A DNA stretch of 64,000 nt. Origin: Staphylococcus cohnii subsp. cohnii. Lineage in GTDB: Bacteria > Bacillota > Bacilli > Staphylococcales > Staphylococcaceae. Positions 1 to 8,162 of this stretch are shown here, one piece after another. The translations under genes were made by a program, and so were the position numbers. The stretch lies in contig NZ_PPQC01000009.1 in assembly GCF_002902365.1 (NCBI RefSeq), forward strand, positions 62,001 to 126,000. Direction: 5' to 3'. The notes below the pieces were generated by a model that searched no databases, was not told the DNA's origin, and saw only the letters and a program-made list of their open reading frames with translations. Each line of letters begins with the position of its first letter. The first letter of the stretch is position 1.

Positions 1-1137
1 AATCACTTTCTCCACGTTTTTACCCTTGCTGATTTCTTCAGTCATATATTTACCTGAATGTTTCATTTGGTGAATAGCATCTGGATTCCAAACATAATCT
101 TTACCTTTCGCTATAGACATACCACCTGTAGAATGATCTGCAGTGGCTACCACAAGCGTATCTGGATTCTCTTTTGCGTAATTCATAGCATATTCAAATG
201 ATTTTTCAAATCCAGACATTTCAGACATTACCCCTGTTACATCATTTGGATGTCCAGATTTATCAATAGAAGCGCCTTCTACCATTAAAAAGAACCCTTT
301 GTCGTTTTGTTTTAATTTGTTTACAGCACTATCTGTCATATCCACTAATTTCGGATTTTTATCTGGTGCATCTATCTCTAATGGCATATCATTATCTGCA
401 AATAATCCTAATATTTGTTTACTTTTAGAGTTTTGTAGTTCATTTTTATTAGTAACTACATCGTAACCATCTTTTTTAAATTTATTTTTTAAGTTGCCGT
501 TATCTTTACCGAAATACTCAGCGCCCCCGCCCAGTAGTACATCTACTTTATGTTTGCCATTAATTTTGTCATTGTAAAATTGTTTAGCAATTTCATCCTT
601 TTTATCACGATCATCTACATGTGAAGCGTATGCAGCAGGTGTAGCATCTGTAATTTCAGCAGTAGATACTAGACCAGTTGATTTACCATTTTCCTTAGCT
701 TGTTCTAAAACTGTTTTAACATTGTTTTTATTGGCATCGACACCAATAGCACCATTATATGTTTTTTGTCCTGAACTAAATGCGGTTGCACCGGCTGCAG
801 AATCAGTAACATTCTCTTTTGGATCATTTGGATTTGTACGCTGACTACCTATTAGATATTTATCAAAAGCGGTTTGATCCATTTCTTTAGTATCTGGATT
901 ATCTGCAAAATAGCGATAAGCAGCATTATACGAAGGTCCCATACCATCACCAACTAAAAAGATGACGTTTTTAGGGTTTTTTGTATTGCCCATGTAAGCT
1001 ACATCAGAATTCTGATTTGAATCTTTAGTTTCATCTTTTTTCCCTGATGCATAAATCCCTTGTCCACTCCCTAATGATGAACCGGCAATAATTGTACCTG
1101 CAATTGTAGCAATAGCTAGTTTATTAAGTATTTTCAT
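1..1137 (-). CDS. phoB: alkaline phosphatase, C-terminus cut by window edge
   Basis: Secreted metal-dependent phosphomonoesterase that frees phosphate from organic esters. Reading the minus strand from the ATG at 1137 gives a signal peptide (MKILNKLAIATIAGT, Ala/Gly/Ser-rich end) and then the family landmarks: FLVGDGMG near residue 60, the nucleophile motif TDSAAGATAF, LLGGG, EGASIDKSGH, and the metal-binding ADHSTGG. About 379 codons are present; the family runs to about 470, so the last part lies to the left of the window. A ribosome site AAAGGAG lies just upstream. It stands alone here. No PhoP-type boxes were recognised. Confidence 0.93.
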   Translation of the reverse strand, partial: MKILNKLAIATIAGTIIAGSSLGSGQGIYASGKKDETKDSNQNSDVAYMGNTKNPKNVIFLVGDGMGPSYNAAYRYFADNPDTKEMDQTAFDKYLIGSQRTNPNDPKENVTDSAAGATAFSSGQKTYNGAIGVDANKNNVKTVLEQAKENGKSTGLVSTAEITDATPAAYASHVDDRDKKDEIAKQFYNDKINGKHKVDVLLGGGAEYFGKDNGNLKNKFKKDGYDVVTNKNELQNSKSKQILGLFADNDMPLEIDAPDKNPKLVDMTDSAVNKLKQNDKGFFLMVEGASIDKSGHPNDVTGVMSEMSGFEKSFEYAMNYAKENPDTLVVATADHSTGGMSIAKGKDYVWNPDAIHQMKHSGKYMTEEISKGKNVEKVI

Positions 1138-1272
1138 ATAATAACTCCTTTAAATATGTATTATGACTTCAGCTTTATTCTAAAGCAGGAGTTTTGAGTG
1201 AGTATTTTTATATTGTTAATTTTTTGTAAAACATTAGTGTAATCATACTTACGATATTGTCGATAACAAAAT

Positions 1273-1316
1273 AAGCCATAAATGATACAAGTAAATGCAT
1301 CATTTATGGCTTTTTT
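1273..1316 (-). terminator. hairpin terminator of the amino-acid permease gene
   Basis: Two 14-base arms (AAGCCATAAATGAT at 1273-1286 and its complement at 1299-1312) flank a 12-base loop. T-rich runs lie on both sides, so it can act in either direction, but it is placed to end the minus-strand permease gene. Confidence 0.8.
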
Positions 1317-1363
1317 AAAGTAGATTGTAAAACAGCCTACTGTTTTACGTTTTGCTTTATTAT

Positions 1364-2755
1364 TTAAATTTGCTGATCATCACTTAATTTATGATAGCCT
1401 TTCAAGTAATAGAACAATGTCATACAACCTAAGAATACGATACCAATAACAACTGAAACAACTGTTTCTTTATTAAATAACATGCCTATTAACACCATGA
1501 TAAAGAACGCCATTGTAATATAATTTGTTATTGCACCGCCTGGCATTTTAAACGGATGATTCTTGATTTCTTCACTGTGATTCTTTCTGAATCTTAAATG
1601 ACTAATTAATATCATAAACCACGGTACCATACCTGGTAAAATTGAGGCACTGTATACATAAACAAAAATGCTGTCCGCACCTTTAATGAATAAAGGCAAA
1701 ATAACATTCAATAATGCGCCAATTAAAATACCGATTGCGATTGCAGTTACTGTCCAAATAGGAACACCATTTTTCATAACTTTACGGAAAAACTTAGGTA
1801 ACATTCCTTTTTGCGATAAGTTCAACGTCATTCGACTAGCACTAAATATACCAGAGTTACATCCAGACATCGCTGCCGTTAAAACTACAAAGTTAATGAG
1901 TCCTGCTGCAAATGTAATACCTACTTTTGCAAATGTTGCAACGAATGGACTGCCGATATTTCCTAATTCATCCCAAGGATAAACAGTTACAATAACGAAG
2001 ATAGCTCCGATATAGAATATTAATATACGCCATATAACACCATTAACCGCACTTTTAATATTTTTTTGCGGGTCTTTCGTTTCACCAGCAGTGATACCGA
2101 TTAATTCAACACCTTGATAAGAACCAATTACAATAGAAAGTGCAAAGAAGAATCCTATCCAACCATTAGGCATAAAGCCACCATGTGACCATAAATTAGA
2201 TAGTCCAATAGCTTCTCCTCCATTACCAAGACCAAAGAATATCAAACCGAATCCTGCGATAATCATTAAAATAATTGTTACTACTTTGATCATTGCAAAC
2301 CAAAATTCAAATTCACCAAATGCTTTAACTGACACTAAGTTAGCACCTGCCAACAATAATACTACAATTATACCTGGTATCCACTGTGGTAAATCAGGGA
2401 ACCAATAATTCATATATTCTCCAACGGCGATAACTTCACTCATACCTACAACAACCCATTGGAAAATATTGCTCCATGCTGTCAGATAACCAGCAACTGG
2501 ATTTATGTAATCACTTGCAAAGTTTGCAAATGAACCTGAGGTTGGATGTAAATATACCATTTCCCCCATAGCTCTCATTACTAAAAATAAAAACAGACCT
2601 GCTATTAAATATGCAAATATTACTGAAGGTCCTGTCCACTTGATTGTACTTGTCGCCCCCATGAAGAGTCCGACACCAATTGTTCCACCAAGTGCTATCA
2701 TCCGCATTTGACGTGCACCTAGTCCCCTTTGTAATTCATTATTCTCATTCATCAT
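1364..2755 (-). CDS. APC-superfamily amino-acid permease (AAT family)
   Basis: Proton-coupled amino-acid importer of the cytoplasmic membrane. The 463-residue protein has the AAT-family N-terminus (LGARQMRMIALGGTIGVGLF) and the conserved YQGVELIGITAGETKDP segment after helix 5. Hydrophobic segments fit 12 membrane spans and the length is normal. Tandem ATG codons start the frame about 5 bases after a GGGG-rich ribosome site; either could be used. Relatives carry proline, GABA, D-serine/D-alanine or asparagine, and the substrate cannot be told from sequence alone. It is transcribed alone, away from the Rex-controlled formate channel gene. Confidence 0.85.
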   Translation of the reverse strand: MMNENNELQRGLGARQMRMIALGGTIGVGLFMGATSTIKWTGPSVIFAYLIAGLFLFLVMRAMGEMVYLHPTSGSFANFASDYINPVAGYLTAWSNIFQWVVVGMSEVIAVGEYMNYWFPDLPQWIPGIIVVLLLAGANLVSVKAFGEFEFWFAMIKVVTIILMIIAGFGLIFFGLGNGGEAIGLSNLWSHGGFMPNGWIGFFFALSIVIGSYQGVELIGITAGETKDPQKNIKSAVNGVIWRILIFYIGAIFVIVTVYPWDELGNIGSPFVATFAKVGITFAAGLINFVVLTAAMSGCNSGIFSASRMTLNLSQKGMLPKFFRKVMKNGVPIWTVTAIAIGILIGALLNVILPLFIKGADSIFVYVYSASILPGMVPWFMILISHLRFRKNHSEEIKNHPFKMPGGAITNYITMAFFIMVLIGMLFNKETVVSVVIGIVFLGCMTLFYYLKGYHKLSDDQQI

Positions 2756-2852
2756 TCAAACCCCATCTCATTCAAATATAAGTGAAAATAATTCACTTAT
2801 TATGACGCTATTATACTATAAATTCTAAAAATTAAAACAATTATTTTTTGTT

Positions 2853-2870
2853 TATGTAAGCCCTTACATA
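2853..2870. promoter_or_regulatory. palindrome resembling a catabolite (cre) site
   Basis: TATGTAAG-CC-CTTACATA is a perfect inverted repeat in the 306-base gap between the permease and formate channel genes. Its core TGTAAGCCCTTACA matches the cre consensus TGWAANCGNTNWCA except that the central CG is CC. That core base matters for CcpA, so this could equally be another regulator's site. A second inverted repeat (AAGTGAA-5-TTCACTT) lies near 2781-2799. Confidence 0.35.
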
Positions 2871-2989
2871 TGTTTTTATTTTAGATTACTTTGTGAGAAA
2901 ACGCAATGTAAATTTTATTTTTGATATTATAGTGAACAATTAAATATTCTCATAAGTTAATTAATCCGCACTATTTAATTATGATTATT

Positions 2990-3007
2990 TTGTGAATTCT
3001 TTCACAA
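2990..3007. promoter_or_regulatory. Rex operator (redox repressor box)
   Basis: TTGTGAATTCTTTCACAA has both complete arms of the Rex consensus TTGTGAANNNNTTCACAA. It overlaps the -35 element of the formate channel promoter (TTCACA, 3001-3006), where a bound repressor would block polymerase. Rex leaves DNA when NADH rises, so transcription should increase under oxygen limitation. Confidence 0.85.
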
Positions 3008-3029
3008 AAATGTTATAACATAGTATAAT
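3001..3029 (+). promoter_or_regulatory. sigma-A promoter of the formate/nitrite channel gene
   Basis: The -35 TTCACA (3001-3006) and -10 TATAAT (3024-3029) are separated by 17 bases. The -35 overlaps the Rex box, and the start codon lies 33 bases past the -10. Confidence 0.75.
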
Positions 3030-3061
3030 ATTTTTAATTAATAGAAAGTGAGGATAAAGTT

Positions 3062-3892
3062 TTGAACGAAAAAAATATCAAATGGGATAAAGTTTTTTAT
3101 GGTAAAGCTTGGGTCCATCATGTCGTAGAGACAATTCGTGCTAAAGATATATTGCAAAGTTTTTATTTAAAACGCTATCTGCTACGTGCCATTATGGCTG
3201 GATTTATCTTAGGCGTGATAACAGTTTTTGTCTTACTCATTAAAGGCTCATTAGCATCCGATGTTCCAATGGGTGTTACAAATTTAGTGGGTGCGATTGC
3301 ATTCAGTTTTGCATTAGTATTAATACTTTTTACAAATTCCGAATTATTAACAAGTAACTTTATGTATTTTACAGTAGGCCTTTATTATCGAGTCATTTCG
3401 CCATTCCGTGTTTTTAAAATTTTTGCACTTTGTTTTATTGGTAATGCTCTAGGTGGATTAATATTCTTTTTATTAATACGTTCCTCAGATATAATGACTC
3501 CTGAGATGATGCAACAATTAGAAGCTACAATTGACCATAAAACATTAACTGCAGGTTTTGTCGCCATTCTTATAAAAGGTATTTTTGCTAATTTCTTTAT
3601 AAACATCTCCCTTGTCATAGCGATGCAAATAGACGATGTTCTGGCAAAAATGTTTGTCATGATGTTTGGTGTATCAATTTTCGCATTTATGGGTTATGAG
3701 CACGTTGTTTATAATACTGTATTATTCGCAGGCGGTGTCGTATATCAAAGTGATGTTCTTTCAGTCTTACCTGCTTTAATCAATTTGCTTGGTGCAGGCA
3801 TTGGCAATTATATCGGTGGTGGCTTGGTTATAGGCTTGTTCTATGCTTATTTAAATGATCATAAGCAATATCAAAACAACAAAATTCATTAA
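3062..3892 (+). CDS. formate/nitrite transporter (FNT family)
   Basis: Membrane channel of the FocA/NirC family, a pentamer that passes formate or nitrite. The 276-residue protein has six predicted helices. It carries the FNT motif SELLTSN in the first half and GYEHVVYNTV in the second, which holds the conserved pore histidine. The start is TTG, preceded by AAAGTGAGGA. A perfect Rex box over its promoter links it to fermentation, which favours export or re-uptake of formate from pyruvate-formate lyase; nitrite cannot be excluded. No pfl or nitrite reductase gene lies beside it here. Confidence 0.88.
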   Translation: MNEKNIKWDKVFYGKAWVHHVVETIRAKDILQSFYLKRYLLRAIMAGFILGVITVFVLLIKGSLASDVPMGVTNLVGAIAFSFALVLILFTNSELLTSNFMYFTVGLYYRVISPFRVFKIFALCFIGNALGGLIFFLLIRSSDIMTPEMMQQLEATIDHKTLTAGFVAILIKGIFANFFINISLVIAMQIDDVLAKMFVMMFGVSIFAFMGYEHVVYNTVLFAGGVVYQSDVLSVLPALINLLGAGIGNYIGGGLVIGLFYAYLNDHKQYQNNKIH

Positions 3893-4003
3893 CTACAGCT
3901 TAAGTTATTGCAATTGAAAGTTAAAGTCTAGTATTTATGAAGTTATAGTTCCTAATTTTATATGATATAATGCTCAATAGATTTTATTATAAAGGAGTTC
4001 AAT

Positions 4004-4363
4004 ATGAATAAACATCTATTGAAACGAACAATCACAGTTTCAATTATATTTGGCATATTATTTTTCCTGATCAATTATTTTAGTGATAGTGATGTTTCTG
4101 CCGGAAATTTAGTGCTAAAAAGTTTACTTACGATTGTTGTATTCGGGATACTATATTATTTAATTTTCACTATTGTAAATTCACCAGAACGAAAATATAA
4201 ATTTGGTATTACTTTACCTATTTCACTACTCATTGCAATCATTATCAGCGCTATGTTTTCTGCCTTGAAAATCGGTATTATAACTGGACTAATTATTGGT
4301 ATAATAGCGGGTTATCTATGGGAATTTATAGATACTCATAAAAATGGTGGTGATAAATCGTGA
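4004..4363 (+). CDS. small membrane protein, function unknown
   Basis: A 119-residue protein with about four hydrophobic segments (residues roughly 9-24, 35-53, 66-82 and 84-107) joined by short loops. A good ribosome site (AAAGGAG) precedes the ATG. Its stop overlaps the GTG start of the next gene by four bases (GTGA), so the two are translationally coupled and probably act together. I do not recognise the family. No cysteine, histidine cluster or enzyme motif suggests a function. Confidence 0.7.
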   Translation: MNKHLLKRTITVSIIFGILFFLINYFSDSDVSAGNLVLKSLLTIVVFGILYYLIFTIVNSPERKYKFGITLPISLLIAIIISAMFSALKIGIITGLIIGIIAGYLWEFIDTHKNGGDKS

Positions 4364-4545
4364 GCATTTTCATTGGTATTGTTGTTATCATTTTATTAAG
4401 CGTAAGTTTAATTCCTAATTTAAAAGCTGTTAAAAAATCTAAAGCTACTGGAGAAAAAAATCCACGTTTTGCAATTATGGTAGGGATAGATTCTATTTTA
4501 CTCGTGTTAGTTATTGTGACACTAATACTTCAATTTTTAAAATAA
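4360..4545 (+). CDS. very small membrane protein, coupled to the upstream gene
   Basis: A 61-residue protein with two hydrophobic stretches (residues 2-18 and 41-60) around a short basic loop (KKSKATGEKNP). It starts with GTG inside the stop of the preceding gene (four-base overlap). The coupling and the terminator just downstream argue that it is real and is the last gene of a two-gene operon. Function unknown. Confidence 0.65.
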   Translation: MSIFIGIVVIILLSVSLIPNLKAVKKSKATGEKNPRFAIMVGIDSILLVLVIVTLILQFLK

Positions 4546-4570
4546 GCTATCATTTTCATTTTATATTATA

Positions 4571-4615
4571 AAACCCCTTATTGACACATGTTTCAATGTC
4601 AAAATAAGGGGTTTT
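4571..4615. terminator. bidirectional hairpin between convergent operons
   Basis: AAACCCCTTATT and a GACA/TGTC inner step pair with AAATAAGGGGTTT across a short loop. A run precedes and T run follows, so it serves both the plus-strand membrane genes and the minus-strand gene ending at 4619. Confidence 0.88.
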
Positions 4616-4618
4616 AAA

Positions 4619-4810
4619 TTAAAATTGATTTTGTAAAACAAGAAAATATAAAACCAAAGCTCCTAATAAGTAAACAAAGCTTCCAACCATGAATGAGCGA
4701 AATTGTATCTTTAACGGAACTTTTTTATTAAAGATTGGACCTAAAACTAAATTTCCGATTGCTAAAATAATTGGACCGCCTAAAAAAAAGAGAATTAAAT
4801 ATCCATTCAT
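4619..4810 (-). CDS. small membrane protein, function unknown
   Basis: A 63-residue protein with two hydrophobic segments (residues 3-27 and 40-59) joined by a basic loop (NKKVPLKIQFR). It begins three bases after the stop of the HAD hydrolase gene, with its ribosome site (AGAGG) inside the end of that gene, so it is the second gene of that operon. No family recognised. Confidence 0.65.
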   Translation of the reverse strand: MNGYLILFFLGGPIILAIGNLVLGPIFNKKVPLKIQFRSFMVGSFVYLLGALVLYFLVLQNQF

Positions 4811-4813
4811 ACA

Positions 4814-5458
4814 CTAGCCTCTACTTTTTTCAAAATATTTTTCAATGATTGCTGTACCTGATAAATCTTTACCTACATAGGCTATGTTACTAAAATCTTG
4901 TTTTTCCGTCATATCATTCGTGTTTACAATCACATCTAAACCAGCATTTACCGCTGCGGTTGCCCCATTGACCGAGTCTTCTATGGCTAAACAATTAACT
5001 GGGTTATAATTTAATCTTTGAACTGCTGTTAAATATAGTTCAGGACTTGGCTTTATTTCTTCTACATCTTCTCTTCCAACAACTACATCGATATACGTAT
5101 CTAAGCCCAATTGATCGAATGTGGGTTTAATATCGTTTCTAAAACTACTTGTCGCAATAGCCATTGGTATATGGCGCACTTTACAATAATCCATAAGTTG
5201 TTTCATATGCGTAACAATCGGTAAATGTATACTTGTTTCATTATGCTCTTGATAAATTGCTTTCTTGCGTTCTGATCCGAGTTGAACCTCTAGGTATTGG
5301 TGCAAATCTGAAGCCAAACCTCCGATGGATTGTCGATAAAAATCTAAACTAACTTCCTCCAAACCATAATGATTTAGATGTTTATTTATTATTTCAAACA
5401 AGTGTTTTTCTGTATCAATAATTGTTCCATCAAAATCAAATATCACTGCGCGATACAT
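4814..5458 (-). CDS. HAD-superfamily phosphatase, beta-phosphoglucomutase-like
   Basis: A 214-residue cytoplasmic HAD hydrolase. The nucleophile motif DFDGT is at residues 8-12, the motif II serine is in IATSSF, the motif III lysine in EIKPSPELY, and the motif IV acidic pair in LAIEDSVNG. A helical cap of about 65 residues sits between motifs I and II, as in the phosphoglycolate phosphatase and beta-phosphoglucomutase group. The substrate is probably a small sugar phosphate but cannot be fixed from sequence. Its AGAGGAGGG ribosome site is strong. It forms a two-gene operon with the 63-residue membrane protein. Confidence 0.85.
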   Translation of the reverse strand: MYRAVIFDFDGTIIDTEKHLFEIINKHLNHYGLEEVSLDFYRQSIGGLASDLHQYLEVQLGSERKKAIYQEHNETSIHLPIVTHMKQLMDYCKVRHIPMAIATSSFRNDIKPTFDQLGLDTYIDVVVGREDVEEIKPSPELYLTAVQRLNYNPVNCLAIEDSVNGATAAVNAGLDVIVNTNDMTEKQDFSNIAYVGKDLSGTAIIEKYFEKSRG

Positions 5459-5555
5459 ACATTACCCTCCTCTAAAATAAGCATGATAAAATCAAATTAT
5501 TGTCAGTGTATCATACTTTCCACTTCTCTAGCCTGCCAACGCCTCTGATAAAATA

Positions 5556-5598
5556 AACTAAGATGAAAACACAAAATATTAATGTTTTCATCTTAGTT
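5556..5598 (-). terminator. terminator of the BASS transporter gene
   Basis: Fifteen-base arms AACTAAGATGAAAAC (5556-5570) and the exact complement (5584-5598) are followed on the minus strand by TTATTTTATC. It lies 40 bases past the stop of the transporter gene. Confidence 0.88.
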
Positions 5599-5637
5599 AT
5601 GAATTCCTTATTAATTTCAAACTAAAATCAGATATAC

Positions 5638-6552
5638 TTACCTTTTGTTCCAGTATTTTGCAAGTATTGGTCCTGTAATATTATGTATTAAGCTAAATAC
5701 CGCACCTGGCACTGCAGACAATGGATTAAAATGTACTGTGGCTAAAGAAACTGCTAATCCTGAGTTTTGCATACCTACTTCTATTGATACTGCTTTTTTA
5801 TCCGGTCGATCTAATTTTAAGATTTTGGCAAATGTATACCCCAATACATATCCAATCAAATTATGAAGAATGACAACCGCAAAAATAAGTAAACCAGTGG
5901 CCAAAATTTGTGCTTTACTACTACCAACTACAGACGCAAGTATCAATGAAATAGCTACAACAGAAACAATTGGCAATGCAGTAGCAGTCGTATCAGCAAA
6001 TTTCTTAAATACTTTTTGAAGTACAAAACCAATGATTATTGGTATTAAAATGACTTGAACTACAGACCAAAACATACTAATAAATGAAACTTGCAACCAT
6101 TCATGCGCAAATAAATATATTAACGCTGGTGTTAAAAATGGAGCTAGCAATGTTGAAACACTAGTAATAGCAACTGACAGAGCAACATTTGCATTTGCTA
6201 AGTAACTCATAACATTACTAGATGTACCACCCGGACAACATCCAACTAAAATCACACCAATAGCAATTTCCGGAGGCAAATGAAACAGTTTGACAATTAA
6301 AAATGCACTTAAAGGCATAATTGTATACTGCAATATCACTCCGACAATTACTGATCTAGGTGCTTGAAATATAATTTTAAAATCTTTAGGATCTATGGTT
6401 AATCCCATACCTAGCATAACAATCCCTAGTAAATAAGGTACCCAACTACTTAAAGTAGCAAGTTGCGCTGGAAATATAAAACCAATGATAGCTGCAATAA
6501 GCATCCATATTAAGAACGTATTCGTTGCAAACTTACTTACTTTTGATAACAT
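5638..6552 (-). CDS. bile acid:sodium symporter family (BASS) transporter
   Basis: Membrane transporter of 304 residues with about nine hydrophobic segments. Diagnostic BASS motifs are VGCCPGGTSSNVMSYLA in the first half and IEVGMQNSGLAVSLA in the second, which line the sodium and substrate sites. Bacterial members carry organic acids such as pantoate or pyruvate rather than bile acids, so a small carboxylate is the best guess. It stands alone between its own terminator and an A+T-rich promoter region. The sequence AATTTTCTAAATATT at 6619-6633 matches the CodY consensus at 13 of 15 positions, so nutritional control is possible. Confidence 0.85.
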   Translation of the reverse strand: MLSKVSKFATNTFLIWMLIAAIIGFIFPAQLATLSSWVPYLLGIVMLGMGLTIDPKDFKIIFQAPRSVIVGVILQYTIMPLSAFLIVKLFHLPPEIAIGVILVGCCPGGTSSNVMSYLANANVALSVAITSVSTLLAPFLTPALIYLFAHEWLQVSFISMFWSVVQVILIPIIIGFVLQKVFKKFADTTATALPIVSVVAISLILASVVGSSKAQILATGLLIFAVVILHNLIGYVLGYTFAKILKLDRPDKKAVSIEVGMQNSGLAVSLATVHFNPLSAVPGAVFSLIHNITGPILAKYWNKR

Positions 6553-6808
6553 CTAAACACTTCCCTCTCTGTATTAATAAAGAAGAATGTATCATACTTT
6601 AAGCCTTGAAACAACAGAATTTTCTAAATATTATGAATTTAAAATTTGCAATTTTTAACAAATTTTATACTTCGTTCTAAAGACCTAGTGTCTTCTTTTA
6701 AAAAGAGTGGTACAATTTAATAGAATTTAAAACATGTACAATTTTAAGTGCAGTAGAATATTATTTTTAATATACGTACGTCACTTTATATAGATATGGA
6801 GGTATAAT

Positions 6809-7339
6809 ATGTTTTTAGATAAAACTGAAACGTTTGTATTAAACATCAGTGGTTTAAATAAACGTCATATCCGCAAAAATTTGTTAAAACTTTTGAAACA
6901 AGTACACTTTTGTGAATCATTCAAGTTTACTATTTTCAAAAAAAATCATTTATATGCTTTAGAAGTGAATTTACCCAAGCAACAACTACCTTATTTAATT
7001 AGTTTTCTCAGTTTCCACAATTATTTAATCTATCAAATTTTAGAAAATAATCATGCACATGAATTATTAGACTTAGATCATTTATTATTATCATCTAAAC
7101 GTTTCGAAATCGCTGTTGACGGCCTTCACGATGCTTTTATTAAAGATAAAGTTATCGATATTATGAATTTACTCAATCACACTGAAACTATTGTTTATAC
7201 CTTCAATCGAAATACCATCAACGTTTCTTGTTCACCTACAGTATTTTCTAAATTAATTCACGCTATCGCGACACACAACATTGATATTTATAGTGCGACC
7301 TATCAACCACGTTTAATGCATAAAACTAGGATTTCTTAA
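6809..7339 (+). CDS. unknown protein with two ferredoxin-like (HMA-like) repeats
   Basis: A 176-residue soluble protein with a clear ribosome site (GGAGG) before its ATG. I do not recognise a named family. Residues 7-77 and 98-164 follow the same pattern: a strand ending in a Gly-Leu turn (VLNISGL and IAVDGL), a helix rich in Lys/Ile/Leu, two strands, a second helix and a last strand. That order, beta-alpha-beta-beta-alpha-beta, is that of heavy-metal-associated domains, but the CxxC metal site is absent from both halves. It ends just before a terminator and the 250-bp repeat array. Function unknown; a degenerate tandem HMA or ACT-like binding protein is an inference. Confidence 0.6.
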   Translation: MFLDKTETFVLNISGLNKRHIRKNLLKLLKQVHFCESFKFTIFKKNHLYALEVNLPKQQLPYLISFLSFHNYLIYQILENNHAHELLDLDHLLLSSKRFEIAVDGLHDAFIKDKVIDIMNLLNHTETIVYTFNRNTINVSCSPTVFSKLIHAIATHNIDIYSATYQPRLMHKTRIS

Positions 7340-7458
7340 AGTACACACATGCACAATATCACTAATATAAACAACAATCTCGATTTGTTTCATTTCCACC
7401 GCAAATAAATAAATAAATATGAGTCTAAAGTATCAACATCTAATGCTTAAACATAAAC

Positions 7459-7497
7459 GTCAATTTTTATTGTAATTATATAGAAATTGACTTTTTT
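7459..7497 (+). terminator. terminator, member of a dispersed GTCAATTT palindrome group
   Basis: GTCAATTT and AAATTGAC arms are followed by TTTTTT, ending the gene that stops at 7339. The same GTCAATTTCTA/TAGAAATTGAC sequence recurs at 44413-44451 and 49255-49286. Confidence 0.8.
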
Positions 7498-7518
7498 GTG
7501 TTTCGTTACGTACTGACG

Positions 7519-8076
7519 ATATGAGCGAGAGATTACAGGCTCGAGTCATATCCCCAGGCAAGCATGCACGATCAAAATCACAAGTTATATCAAAAGGACC
7601 AATTCTTTATTACTTATAATTTCAAACTAACTATGTTATTAACTTTATAAAATAAGAACATCATTAATTTATTAGGATTAATGAATTGTTTTAAATGAGC
7701 CTTTGCTTTTATATCTTGAGAAATATTTCAAACGATTTTGCATCGTGCTGACGCCCAGGGAAATGATATGATCGAGAGACTACAGGCTCGAGTTCATATC
7801 CCCAGGCAAGCATGCACGATCAAAATCACAAGATCCATATCAAAAGGACCAATTCTTTATTACTTATAATTTCAAACTAACTATGTTATTAACTTTATAA
7901 AATAAGAACATCATTAATTTATTAGGATTAATGAATTGTTTTAAATGAGCCTTTGCTTTTATATCTTGAGAAATATTTCAAACGATTTTGCATCGTGCTG
8001 ACGCCCAGGGAAATGATATGATCGAGAGACTACAGGCTCGAGTCATACCCCCAGGCAAGCATGCACGATCAAAATC
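7519..8076 (+). repeat. tandem array of a ~250-bp unit carrying a long structured hairpin
   Basis: Two successive 250-base units follow a partial copy. Bases 7591-7790 and 7841-8040 look identical by eye, pointing to recent duplication. Each unit holds an A+T-rich spacer of about 155 bases and then a G+C-richer hairpin with paired arms ATCGTGC/GCACGAT, GATATGA/TCATATC and TCGAG/CTCGA. The hairpin copies end at 7579, 7827 and 8076. No open frame of note runs through it. The hairpin can fold on either strand, but a strong terminator at 8093-8134 ends only plus-strand transcription, so a plus-strand RNA is the better model. Confidence 0.85.
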
Positions 8077-8134
8077 ACAAGTTATCCATATCAAAGGACT
8101 AATCCATTTTTTTCATATGGATTAGTCCTTTTTT
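7984..8134 (+). ncRNA. candidate structured small RNA: last repeat hairpin plus terminator
   Basis: The third hairpin is closed by GATTTT/AAAATC and ATCGTGC/GCACGAT, then GGG/CCC, GATATGA/TCATACC and TCGAG/CTCGA, with AGACTACAGG in the end loop. It is followed 16 bases later by an intrinsic terminator. Possible weak promoter elements lie in the spacer (TTGTTT near 7937 and TATATC near 7961). ATCCATAT at 8084-8091 could also pair with ATATGGAT at 8115-8122, which would compete with the terminator stem. I do not recognise it as a known staphylococcal RNA. Confidence 0.4.
8093..8134 (+). terminator. strong plus-strand terminator closing the repeat array
   Basis: AAAGGACTAATCCAT pairs with ATGGATTAGTCCTTT and runs into six to eight T residues on the plus strand. 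The minus-strand side has a weaker tract (TTTGATATGG) but may still serve the PTS gene ending at 8163. Confidence 0.88.
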
Positions 8135-8162
8135 GAGCATAGTTTTATATGCAACCTTTTTA

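Noticed and set aside
2781..2799. Rex box upstream of the permease gene (AAGTGAA...TTCACTT)
   Set aside because: The spacer is five bases instead of four and the outer bases are AA/TT instead of TT/AA.
7519..8076. CRISPR array
   Set aside because: The repeated unit is about 250 bases, the spacers are themselves identical rather than unique, and no cas gene is in the window.
7519..8134. Insertion sequence or MITE cluster
   Set aside because: No transposase fragment and no flanking target duplication could be seen; copies are head-to-tail and adjacent, which fits tandem duplication.
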